NCBI GenBank assembly: GCA_030427405.1
Contig: JAUHXK010000014.1
Location: 27,173 to 91,172, forward strand
Direction of reading: 5' to 3'
Source of the DNA: Alphaproteobacteria bacterium
GTDB lineage: Bacteria; Pseudomonadota; Alphaproteobacteria; Rhodobacterales; Rhodobacteraceae
Length of the DNA: 64,000 bases
Every line of letters starts with the position of its first letter. Positions within the stretch are counted from its first letter, which is position 1. The notes under the pieces are model-generated. The model was not told the DNA's origin. It searched no databases and worked only from the letters and a program-made list of their open reading frames with translations. The position numbers were made by a program, and so were the translations under genes. Positions 35,180-42,695 of this stretch are shown here, one piece after another.

Positions 35180-37969
35180 TCAGAAATGCGCCGAACGTGT
35201 TGTTGCCGGAACTTCCAGCGGGGGTGCAAACCTTGTCAGGTCGATCCCTTCGACAGCGACCTTGTACTCGTCAATCTCTGGCGTGCGCCCGAGGATCGCG
35301 GACAGCACCACAACCGGGGTTGAGGCCAACAGCGACTCCCCTTTTTTCTCGGCCGAATCTCCCACGACGCGACCCTGGAACAGACGGGTCGAGGTCGCCA
35401 GCACGGTGTCCCCCTTGGCCGCCTTTTCCTGGTTGCCCATGCACAGGTTACATCCCGGACGTTCGAGATAAAGAATATTCTCATACTCGGTGCGCGCCTG
35501 GCTTTTGGGGAAGATGTCGTCAAATTCGAACCCGGAATAGCGTTCGAGGATTTCCCAATCGCCTTCTTCCTTAAGTTCGTCGATGATGTTGTAGGTCGGC
35601 GCGGCCACAACCAGAGGTGCCTTGAACTCGACCTTGCCTTGTGCCTTTTCCAGGTTCTTCAGCATCTGGGCGACGATCTTGATGTCACCCTTGTGAACCA
35701 TGCACGAGCCGACAAAGCCCAGGTCCACTTTCTTTTCGGCCTTGTAGAATGAAACCGGGCGGATCGTGTCATGGGTGTAACGCTTGGAAACGTCGGCATT
35801 GTTGACGTCCGGGTCCGCGATCATCGGCTCGTCAATGGCGTCCAGATCGACGACAACCTCGGCGAAATACTCGGCATTGGCATCCGGCGTCAGCGCGGGG
35901 GCATCCCCCGACTTGATCTCGGCAATGCGTTTGTCTGCCTTGTCGATCAGTTTCTGCAGCATGCCGTTTTCATGCTCCATCCCCTTGTCGATCATGATCT
36001 GAATGCGGTGCTTGGCCAGTTCCAGCGACTCGATCAGCGTATCGTCGTTCGAAATACAGATCGACGCCTTGGCCTTCATCTCGGCGGTCCAGTCCGTAAA
36101 GGTAAAGGCCTGGTCGGCCAGCAATGTGCCGATATGCACCTCGATCACGCGGCCCTGAAAGACGTTGTCGCCATGCTGTTCCAGCATCTGCTTTTGGGTC
36201 GAGTGAACAACGTCGCGGAAATCAAGGTGATCGGCCATTTTGCCCTTGAAGGTAACCTTGACCGATTCCGGGATCGGCATCGAAGCTTCGCCGGTCGCCA
36301 AGGCCAGCGCGACGGTGCCCGAATCCGCCCCGAAAGCCACCCCTTTGGACATACGCGTATGGCTGTCGCCACCGATGATGATGTCCCAGTCGCTTACGGT
36401 GATGTCGTTAAGCACCTTGTGAATGACGTCGGTCATCGAATGATAGACGCCCTTGGGGTCGCGGGCCGTGACCAGCCCAAAGTCGTTCATGAACTTCATC
36501 AGGCGCGGCGTATTGGCCTGTGCCTTGGCATCCCAGACCGACGCCGTGTGGCAGCCGGATTGATAGGCGCCATCGACGCTGGGCGACAAGATGGTCGCGG
36601 CCATGGCTTCCAGTTCCTGGCTTGTCATCAGGCCGGTGGTGTCCTGCGACCCGACGATGTTCACAGCAACCCGCACATCGGACCCTGCATGAAGCACCTT
36701 GCCAGGCGTTGTTCCCTTGGCATTGCGGTTGAAGATCTTCTCGACGGCGGTCAGGCCCTGACCTTCGTGGCTGACTTCTTTGGACGGTGCGAAGACCAAA
36801 GGCGCCTCGACGCCAAGGGTTTCGGCGGCAAATGTCTGCAGCTTCTTGCCGAAGACAATCGCGTAGGAACCGCCAGCCTTCATGAATTCCGCCTTTTGCG
36901 GCGTAAAGGACGACGACACATCCACCAGCTCCTCGCCGTCTTCGCTGAGCAGCTTGTGGGACTTGGTGTTGATCTTCAGCACGGTACCGGTTTCGACCGA
37001 GTATTTCTCTTCCAGAACCGGGTTGCCGTCATTGTTGACGACCGGATTGCCATCCGCATCCAGTTTTTTGACCCAGTTCTTGAGGTCCAGACCGATACCG
37101 CCGGTCACGCCAACGGTGGTCAGAAAGATCGGAGAGATCCCGTTGGTGCCGGCAACGATCGGCGCATAGTTCACAAAGGGAACGTAAGGCGACGCCTGCT
37201 TGCCCGTCCACAAGGCCACGTTGTTGACACCCGACATCCGCGACGACCCGACGCCCATTGTGCCTTTCTCGGCAATCAGCATCACCCGTTTGCCGGGGTG
37301 CTGCAGCTTCAGCGCCTGAATTTCCTGCTGGGCCTGCGCAGAAATCATGCATTTGCCGTGCAATTCACGGTCCGAACGCGAATGCGCTTCGGCGCCGGGC
37401 GACAGAAGGTCGGTCGAGATATCGCCTTCGGCGGCGATATAGGTGACAACCTCGATCTCTTCGTCAATCTCGGGAAGCTTGGTAAAGAACTCGGCCTTGG
37501 CATAGCTTTCCAGAATGTCGCGCGCCACCGGGTTGCCCGCCTTGAATGCCTCTTCCAGCCGGTCGGTATCGGCCTCATAGAGAAAGACCTGGGTCTTGAG
37601 GACGTCTGCCGCCTGAGCGGCAATATCCGCATCATCGCCCAGCGCCAGGTCCAGAAGAACCTCGACCGAGGGGCCGCCCTTCATGTGCGACAGCAGTTCG
37701 AACGCAAAAACCGGCGTGATCTCTTCAACCTTGGTGCTTCCCAGGATGATTTCCTTGAGGAACTTGGCCTTTTCGCCTGCAGCGCTGGTTGTACCCGGCA
37801 GGGTGTTGTAAATGAAGTACCACAGCGAATCCTCGCGATGCGCGTTATCGGCATCCTTGATCTGCGCGATGATTTCCCTGACAAGGGCTGCGTCATCAAT
37901 CGGCTTGGGGTGCAACCCCTGCTCTTTGCGCGTTTCGATCTCGGCGAGATAGTCGTTGTACAGGCTCAT
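35180..37969 (-). CDS. acnB: Bifunctional aconitate hydratase 2 / 2-methylisocitrate dehydratase
   Basis: 929 residues, the AcnB type with an N-terminal HEAT-like domain (about 1-160), the swivel domain, then the catalytic aconitase domains. It isomerises citrate to isocitrate in the TCA cycle with a [4Fe-4S] cluster. The cluster-ligand region is RPGCNLCMGNQEKA, and the substrate-binding segments GGDSHTRMSKGVAFGADSGTVALALATGE (cut at GGDSHTRMSKGV here) are conserved. The gene stands alone with its own terminator. The upstream region carries two inverted repeats, possible operator sites. Iron-responsive control would suit the enzyme but no iron box is obvious. Confidence 0.97.
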   Translation of the reverse strand: MSLYNDYLAEIETRKEQGLHPKPIDDAALVREIIAQIKDADNAHREDSLWYFIYNTLPGTTSAAGEKAKFLKEIILGSTKVEEITPVFAFELLSHMKGGPSVEVLLDLALGDDADIAAQAADVLKTQVFLYEADTDRLEEAFKAGNPVARDILESYAKAEFFTKLPEIDEEIEVVTYIAAEGDISTDLLSPGAEAHSRSDRELHGKCMISAQAQQEIQALKLQHPGKRVMLIAEKGTMGVGSSRMSGVNNVALWTGKQASPYVPFVNYAPIVAGTNGISPIFLTTVGVTGGIGLDLKNWVKKLDADGNPVVNNDGNPVLEEKYSVETGTVLKINTKSHKLLSEDGEELVDVSSSFTPQKAEFMKAGGSYAIVFGKKLQTFAAETLGVEAPLVFAPSKEVSHEGQGLTAVEKIFNRNAKGTTPGKVLHAGSDVRVAVNIVGSQDTTGLMTSQELEAMAATILSPSVDGAYQSGCHTASVWDAKAQANTPRLMKFMNDFGLVTARDPKGVYHSMTDVIHKVLNDITVSDWDIIIGGDSHTRMSKGVAFGADSGTVALALATGEASMPIPESVKVTFKGKMADHLDFRDVVHSTQKQMLEQHGDNVFQGRVIEVHIGTLLADQAFTFTDWTAEMKAKASICISNDDTLIESLELAKHRIQIMIDKGMEHENGMLQKLIDKADKRIAEIKSGDAPALTPDANAEYFAEVVVDLDAIDEPMIADPDVNNADVSKRYTHDTIRPVSFYKAEKKVDLGFVGSCMVHKGDIKIVAQMLKNLEKAQGKVEFKAPLVVAAPTYNIIDELKEEGDWEILERYSGFEFDDIFPKSQARTEYENILYLERPGCNLCMGNQEKAAKGDTVLATSTRLFQGRVVGDSAEKKGESLLASTPVVVLSAILGRTPEIDEYKVAVEGIDLTRFAPPLEVPATTRSAHF

Positions 37970-38037
37970 GGCAAATTCCGGCTATAATGTTGCGACTGCG
38001 GTTTCAGGGGGCGTTCCGGGGAACCCGGCTCGCCCAA

Positions 38038-38057
38038 TTGTATGCTGACGTATACAA
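38038..38057. promoter_or_regulatory. Inverted repeat TTGTAT ... ATACAA upstream of acnB
   Basis: TTGTAT and ATACAA face each other around 8 bases (gctgacgt), about 70 bases before the acnB start. The arms resemble GntR-type operators (TTGTATACAA class), but with a spacer. Confidence 0.35.
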
Positions 38058-38058
38058 T

Positions 38059-38076
38059 GTTGAATCAAGATTCAAC
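38059..38076. promoter_or_regulatory. Perfect palindrome GTTGAATC-aa-GATTCAAC
   Basis: Two perfect 8-base arms with a 2-base centre, one base after the previous repeat. This is the clearest operator-like element in the acnB intergenic region. Confidence 0.5.
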
Positions 38077-38364
38077 CCGCCCGCCTGTGGTTCAATGTCT
38101 CAAGTTTCTTGCGCCAAGCTTGCGTCAGCAGATCAGCGAATCGCGGCGCACAGGAGGGGTGCGCGATTGTTGCCGTCAAAATGCACCGGCCTGGCGGATT
38201 CGCGGGTTGCAATTCCTGATTATTTTTGTCAATTAAGCGCCACCCAGTCAGATCCACCGATCACGCCCGGCTTTCACACATATTGTAACGCTGTTTCTGC
38301 ACTGTCTTTTTGGCACAGGTTCAGCACCCCCGCGAAGATCGCATTCGTGAAAGGCTATCCGCCG

Positions 38365-38586
38365 ATGAGCAAGATACTGACAGACCTGTTGGCAACCGAC
38401 GCTGTGGCCAGACAATTCGGTGTGGCGCTAAAGCCCGATCTGCGCGCCGCGTTCGAAGCCGATCTGCGGTTTCACAGCCGGGCCGCCTCGCCTGCCCTGA
38501 AAGCACCTGTCGCCGATGAAAACCTGCCCGCAAATACTGTCAGACTTTCCGTCGGCGCCCCCGAACAGAGGAAACGAAAAGCATGA
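38365..38586 (+). CDS. Small hypothetical protein
   Basis: 73 residues from the ATG at 38365 with AAGG about 10 bases upstream; the frame is open further upstream but has no start signal there. It has no signal peptide or membrane span. The N-terminus is amphipathic (SKILTDLLATDAVARQFGVAL) and the C-terminus basic. The stop overlaps the next gene (ATGA), so the two are translated together. I do not recognise the family. Confidence 0.55.
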   Translation: MSKILTDLLATDAVARQFGVALKPDLRAAFEADLRFHSRAASPALKAPVADENLPANTVRLSVGAPEQRKRKA

Positions 38587-39083
38587 CCGCCCGACCGCAA
38601 CATACGCCCAAGACCGAACTCCGCGTGGATGCCTACGGGTTTGACGACTTCGAGGTCTCGCTTTTGGCCGTCACCCGCCATTTCCTCAATTGTCTGGAAA
38701 GACCGGAAAGCCAGTCCTGGCAATTTGCCAACTCGGTCGCGGTCGAGCGTTGGGGGATCGAGAATGGCCTGATCCTAGCGCATCTGACCTATAAGGTGAT
38801 CAAAGCCGTTCTGGACTGTCGCCCCGAGGGTATATGCTACAAGGACGCGTTATGCCCCTTCCAGCGCGAGGTGATGACTGCGGATGAATTGTCCCTGATG
38901 CAGATGCTGCACCATATGCGGCGCGACAATGCCCCCGCCGCGCGCGACGCAGCAGACCGGTTGGGGGACGGGCGGCGCGATCCATACATCATCCAGGCTG
39001 GTCTGGGCCTGGCCAACCGCTTTCCATCTGGTCTGGGTCGGCAGAACCGCCACACCGGGCGTCCCGCTTTGCGCGTTGTCTGA
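38583..39083 (+). CDS. Hypothetical protein, partner of the preceding small gene
   Basis: 166 residues with GAGGAAA upstream of the ATG. It is soluble and mostly helical. Three cysteines cluster in CRPEGICYKDALC, a spacing that could bind a metal, and a helical block with ELSLMQMLHHMRRDN follows. The C-terminal 30 residues are basic and low in conservation-like pattern. It has no family I know. It may be a small regulatory or metal-handling protein, but that is only suggested by its position next to the iron island. Confidence 0.6.
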   Translation: MTARPQHTPKTELRVDAYGFDDFEVSLLAVTRHFLNCLERPESQSWQFANSVAVERWGIENGLILAHLTYKVIKAVLDCRPEGICYKDALCPFQREVMTADELSLMQMLHHMRRDNAPAARDAADRLGDGRRDPYIIQAGLGLANRFPSGLGRQNRHTGRPALRVV

Positions 39084-39139
39084 CGGATAGGCTGACCTGC
39101 CCCTTGCGGTTGGCTGCCCATCGCAGGGCACAGATATAT

Positions 39140-39154
39140 TGACAAAAACACTCT
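39140..39154 (+). promoter_or_regulatory. Iron-box-like site TGACAAAAACACTCT
   Basis: It matches 14 of the 15 positions allowed by TGACAA-n4-ACTCA, the pattern of the two perfect TGA-N9-TCA boxes at 49654 and 49681. It overlaps a TTGACA that could be a -35 element for the exbB operon. Confidence 0.45.
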
Positions 39155-39165
39155 GGAATTTTAGG

Positions 39166-39200
39166 TGCTGTGCCAATGTGTCTTTCACATTCGCACAGCA
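39166..39200 (+). promoter_or_regulatory. Long inverted repeat in the exbB leader
   Basis: 15-base arms (TGCTGTGCCAATGTG and CACATTCGCACAGCA, 14 pairing) enclose TCTTT. As RNA it would form a stable hairpin; as DNA it could bind a dimeric regulator. There is no following T run. Confidence 0.55.
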
Positions 39201-39467
39201 AGACCTGCGCCTGACCAGCATGATCGGGCCGCACGTCCAGCCAGCAACTCCAAACGCCAAACACGGCCCAGGTCGCCTGTCGGATCATTGCTGATCCGAA
39301 CGCGAGCGGTCGAAACGCAGGTTCGGGCGAAGACCCGCACCAGCAGGACAGGAAAGGTCGGTATGATGCTGCCCCCAATTCGCGCTGTGCGACATTCAGA
39401 TGGCCCACCAAATACCACCGCCGTGGCCCCGGCTGTGCGCCCAGGGTCAGCACCCGAACCCTGGCCC

Positions 39468-40403
39468 ATGATCAGGTCGCTGGCACTGGTCGCGATTCTC
39501 GGGCTGCCAACGGGTCTGTCCGCACAAGACACTCAGCCCCCTGCCATGCCAGCGCCCGATATTTCCAGCAACGCGCCAGCCATCCCGGCGCCCGACGCAC
39601 CGGCTGTGAACAGTGGCTTGGGGACGACGGACGGCGTGGACAGCTCTGCGCCGGACCTCGAACTCGAAACGCCCGGTCTGACCACCGGGAATGGCGAACC
39701 CGCCGCCTTGACGGAAAGCCCGGCGGATACGCCGCAGGACATGATCTTGGCGGCACAGGACGCGACCTGGGAGGCCGCCGCGTTCCTTGAGAATGGCGGC
39801 CCGTCGCTTTGGGCCATCGCCGCGCTGTCGGTAGTGACCCTGGCGCTGATCCTGTGGAAGATCTGGCGGCTGGCCCTGATCGGCGCCTGGTCGCGGGGCC
39901 AGGCCGGACGTGCAGTAGATTTGTTCGAAACCGGCAAGCGCGACGCGGCGCTGGCGGTCGTGAACGGCAGACGCGGCATCCGCTCGGTCGTCGTCTTTGC
40001 TGCGCTGAAGGCCATGACCACCATGTCCGACGACCATGCCCGAGAAGAAACCGCCCGCGTAGCGAAACGCGAGATCGGCAATGCCGGAACCGGACTGCGC
40101 GCCCTGGAACTGATCGCGACAATCGCACCCTTGCTGGGGTTGTTGGGCACGGTTCTGGGCATGATCGCGGCCTTCCAGGCGTTGCAGCAGGCCGGAAACC
40201 GCGCCGACCCTGCCCTGCTTGCAGGCGGTATCTGGGAGGCGCTGTTGACAACGGCCGCAGGCATGGCCGTTGCAATCCCCGCCTCTGCCGCGCTGACCTG
40301 GTTCGAAGCAGTCATCGAACGCATCCGCCGCGACGTCGAAGACGGTGCCACGCGGTTGTTCCTGGCGGCACCGTCAGATCAGCTGAAGCTGGCTGCAGAA
40401 TAG
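39468..40403 (+). CDS. exbB: MotA/TolQ/ExbB proton channel family protein
   Basis: 311 residues from the ATG at 39468, which gives a clean signal peptide (MIRSLALVAILGLPTGLSA). An ATG at 39363 has a much better ribosome site (AGGAAAGG) and would add 35 residues, so the true start is open. After a proline-rich periplasmic stretch come three membrane spans; the ExbB core is the pair around LIATIAPLLGLLGTVLGMIAAF and LLTTAAGMAVAIPASAAL. ExbB forms the pentameric channel that uses the proton gradient to drive TonB. It opens an exbB-exbD-exbD-tonB operon. Confidence 0.9.
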   Translation: MIRSLALVAILGLPTGLSAQDTQPPAMPAPDISSNAPAIPAPDAPAVNSGLGTTDGVDSSAPDLELETPGLTTGNGEPAALTESPADTPQDMILAAQDATWEAAAFLENGGPSLWAIAALSVVTLALILWKIWRLALIGAWSRGQAGRAVDLFETGKRDAALAVVNGRRGIRSVVVFAALKAMTTMSDDHAREETARVAKREIGNAGTGLRALELIATIAPLLGLLGTVLGMIAAFQALQQAGNRADPALLAGGIWEALLTTAAGMAVAIPASAALTWFEAVIERIRRDVEDGATRLFLAAPSDQLKLAAE

Positions 40404-40406
40404 GCC

Positions 40407-40778
40407 ATGCAATTCGCCCCGCCACGCAGACCGCGGCGCAAGCCCAGCCTCACGCCGATGATCGACGTGGTGTTCTTGCTGTTGGTCTTTTTCATGCTCG
40501 CATCGCGGTTCGGGGCCGACACCGTCATGCCCTTGCCGCTGGCAAGCAGTGGCGGCGCCTATTCCGGACCACCCCGCCTTGTCGACGTCTACCCGACACA
40601 AGTTTCGCTGAATGGAACGCGCACGGAGACCCTGGCCGCCGACCTGGCGGGCCTTATGCAGGCCCCAGATGATATGATCATCCTGCGCGGCAAGGATGGC
40701 GCAAACCTTCAGCGCATTGTGACAATCACCCAACAGCTCCGACAGGCCGGGTACCCGTCGGTCGTGTTGGTGGAGTAG
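40407..40778 (+). CDS. exbD: Biopolymer transport protein ExbD, copy 1
   Basis: 123 residues: a short basic cytoplasmic start, one membrane helix, and a periplasmic domain. The helix motif is TPMIDVVFLLLVFFMLASRF, with the protonatable Asp that couples proton flow to TonB. It begins 3 bases after the exbB stop. This is the functional-looking member of an ExbD pair. Confidence 0.93.
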   Translation: MQFAPPRRPRRKPSLTPMIDVVFLLLVFFMLASRFGADTVMPLPLASSGGAYSGPPRLVDVYPTQVSLNGTRTETLAADLAGLMQAPDDMIILRGKDGANLQRIVTITQQLRQAGYPSVVLVE

Positions 40779-40782
40779 GCGT

Positions 40783-41166
40783 ATGGATTTCAGCGAACCG
40801 CCCCGCCCGCCACGCGCCGAATCGATTGTTCCGATGATCAACGTCGTGTTTCTGCTACTGATTTTCTTCCTGATGACCTCGAACCTGGTCCGCCCGGAAC
40901 CGTTCGAGGTCACCCCGCCGACGGCGGCAACCGACACCGAACCCCAAGAAGAGTTGGTTCTGTTCGTGGACAAATCCGGCCGCATGTCTTTTGACGGGGC
41001 GGAAGACACCGCCGCTGTGCAAGCCTTGGCCGGGCTGCAGGCGCAGCAGCCTGTCGTTCAACTTCGCGCCGATGCCCAGCTGGAGGCGCGCGTTCTGGCG
41101 GGTCTGCTGCGCGACCTGGCAACGGCTGGTCTGGTCCGGGTCGACCTGGTGGTAGCGCCAGAATGA
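40783..41166 (+). CDS. ExbD-like protein, copy 2, with Asn replacing the conserved Asp
   Basis: 127 residues, same one-helix layout as copy 1. The helix reads VPMINVVFLLLIFFLMTSN: the codon is AAC (Asn) where ExbD and TolR have the essential Asp. The surrounding residues are well kept, so this is not a general decay. It likely forms heterodimers with copy 1 in the ExbB channel. It overlaps tonB by 4 bases. A role as a non-protonated partner is inference. Confidence 0.88.
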   Translation: MDFSEPPRPPRAESIVPMINVVFLLLIFFLMTSNLVRPEPFEVTPPTAATDTEPQEELVLFVDKSGRMSFDGAEDTAAVQALAGLQAQQPVVQLRADAQLEARVLAGLLRDLATAGLVRVDLVVAPE

Positions 41167-42011
41167 AACGCGGGGCAGAATTCCTGATCTTTGCCGCGCT
41201 GGCCATCGCCGTGCACCTGGCCTTTTTCGCCTCTGCCCGCCGTTCCGGCAGCGAGGCCGGGGGCAGCGGCGGCGAGGCCATGATCTCGATCCAGGCTGCG
41301 GCCCAGACGGTCGTTGAAATGGTTGAAACATGGGAACAACCGCTGGACACGCCGCCCGTGATCCAAAACGACATGCCGCCGCCCGACACGCCTGCGCCGC
41401 AGCAGCCGGTTTTGCCCAAGCTAGAGCTGACCGAAGTTCCCCGCGCGCAGATGCGCGTCGCAGTCGCGCAGCCCCAAGACAGCCAGCAAGTGGTCGCGGA
41501 CCAGTCCACGCCAACGCCGCCTCAACCGAAACCCGAGGTAGAACCGACCAGGAAACCGGACACCAAACCCAAGCCGAGGCCCAAGCAGAAACCTGCACCG
41601 GTGACGGGGCAAAAAGCCGACCAGACCTCGGCCGGTCGGGCCGGGCAGCGTGCCGCCGGCAGCGGCGGCAGCCCGCAAGCGGGCGCGGGCACCCAAGAAA
41701 CCGCAACGGCCTCATCCGGCCAGCAGGCCAAGCTGCAGGCGATCTGGGGGGCTAAGATACGCGCCCGGATCGAGCGCAACAAACGGTTTCCCCGCGGGAC
41801 CCGGCAGGCCGGAGACGTGACGCTGGAACTGACCGTCGGGCGCGATGGTGCATTGATGAATTACCGCGTTCAGAAATCCTCGGGCGCACCTGCGCTGGAC
41901 CAGGCCGCCATGGGTGCCGTCGCGCGGGCAAAAAGGTTTCCCAAGGCACCCAAGGAACTGCCGGGAACCAGTTTTCGCTTTCGGGTCGTCATGAAGCTGC
42001 AACCGAAATAG
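41163..42011 (+). CDS. tonB: TonB family energy transducer
   Basis: 282 residues. A single N-terminal membrane anchor (EFLIFAALAIAVHLAFFA) is followed by a long proline/lysine-rich periplasm-spanning region (PPQPKPEVEPTRKPDTKPKP) and a glycine-rich stretch, then the C-terminal TonB domain from about residue 190 (AKIRARIERNKRFPRGTRQ, VTLELTVGRDG, SSGAPALDQAAMGAV). TonB transmits energy to outer-membrane receptors. The receptor encoded 0.7 kb downstream on the other strand is the obvious client. The ATG overlaps the exbD2 stop. Confidence 0.92.
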   Translation: MKRGAEFLIFAALAIAVHLAFFASARRSGSEAGGSGGEAMISIQAAAQTVVEMVETWEQPLDTPPVIQNDMPPPDTPAPQQPVLPKLELTEVPRAQMRVAVAQPQDSQQVVADQSTPTPPQPKPEVEPTRKPDTKPKPRPKQKPAPVTGQKADQTSAGRAGQRAAGSGGSPQAGAGTQETATASSGQQAKLQAIWGAKIRARIERNKRFPRGTRQAGDVTLELTVGRDGALMNYRVQKSSGAPALDQAAMGAVARAKRFPKAPKELPGTSFRFRVVMKLQPK

Positions 42012-42043
42012 CACCACGTGCAACGATCAACCTTTTCGGGGAC

Positions 42044-42058
42044 GATACAAGCGCATGT
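42044..42058 (+). promoter_or_regulatory. Candidate operator upstream of the MarR gene, site C
   Basis: GATACAAGCGCATGT is a degenerate version of the CATGC-N4-GCATG palindrome found before the receptor gene (44813) and the siderophore ABC operon (48430). It matches the latter (reverse complement) at 11 of 13 core positions, which would allow autoregulation. Confidence 0.45.
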
Positions 42059-42183
42059 GGAAGCGGCATGTTTTTGCGCCGATTAGATCATTGTAAGAAA
42101 AAGACTTTTATCAGTTTCCCCGATGACCTACTTTTGCCCGACCGTGGCGGTGCCGCGCTTTTTCAAGCAAGACAGGATCCCCA

Positions 42184-42672
42184 GTGGAACCCATCAAGAC
42201 CCCAACGGAAGACGAATTGTTCTTCAATGATGATCAAGAGATCGTCGCCTATAACCGGGTCTGGTTCAACCTGATGCGCGCGCATCGAAAGTTCCATCCA
42301 AGGATGACCAAGGCGCTCAAGGCCTGTGGAATCAAGGATCCGATCTGGTACGAGATCCTGTTGGAAATCGAAATGGCCGGGCCGGACGGGCAATTGATGA
42401 GCGCGCTGGAACAGAAACTGTTCGTGCCGCAATATGCCCTGTCGCGCCACGTCGCGCGGATGGAAAAAGAGGGTTTCCTGCATCGCGGATATGTCACCGA
42501 TCTTCGCCGCAAGCAGGTTCTGTTTCTGACCGAAAAAGGTCAGGGTATGCACGCCCGAATATGGCCGGTCTACTGGGATGCGATTCAGGCTGAAATCGGG
42601 CCACTTATGGATGTGGATGACGCATACAAACTGGCCCGACTTCTGATCAAACTGCTGCCAAGCCCCGACTGA
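42184..42672 (+). CDS. MarR family transcriptional regulator
   Basis: 162 residues from a GTG at 42184. The winged helix region is about 45-115 (PIWYEILLEIEMAGPDGQLMSALEQ, cut here at MSAL; then VPQYALSRHVARMEKEGFLHR as the recognition helix and YVTDLRRKQVLFLTEKG as the wing). Length is normal for MarR. It sits between tonB and the convergent TonB-dependent receptor. A degenerate palindrome 126 bases upstream also occurs, in better form, before the receptor and ABC operons, so this protein is a good candidate local regulator of iron uptake (inference). Confidence 0.9.
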   Translation: MEPIKTPTEDELFFNDDQEIVAYNRVWFNLMRAHRKFHPRMTKALKACGIKDPIWYEILLEIEMAGPDGQLMSALEQKLFVPQYALSRHVARMEKEGFLHRGYVTDLRRKQVLFLTEKGQGMHARIWPVYWDAIQAEIGPLMDVDDAYKLARLLIKLLPSPD

Positions 42673-42695
42673 AATGCCGAGGCCCGGCATTTGGG

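Larger units (their letters stand above)
37970..38364. other. Intergenic region between acnB and the divergent unknown pair
   Basis: 395 bases that hold the acnB promoter (leftward) and that of the two unknown genes (rightward). It contains two inverted repeats given separately. An open frame runs through it in line with the 73-residue gene, but it has no start signal and looks noncoding. Confidence 0.55.
39084..39467. other. Regulatory region upstream of exbB
   Basis: About 380 bases with no separate gene. It holds an iron-box-like sequence at 39140, a long inverted repeat at 39166-39200, and a strong AGGAAAGG site at 39350 in front of an alternative exbB start (39363). Confidence 0.6.

Noticed and set aside
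35771..37987. 738-codon plus-strand open frame
   Set aside because: Antisense to acnB with low-complexity composition; no start signal.
37987..38364. N-terminal extension of the 73-residue gene
   Set aside because: It would cover the acnB intergenic palindromes and has no start signal; the composition is unlike coding DNA of the neighbours.
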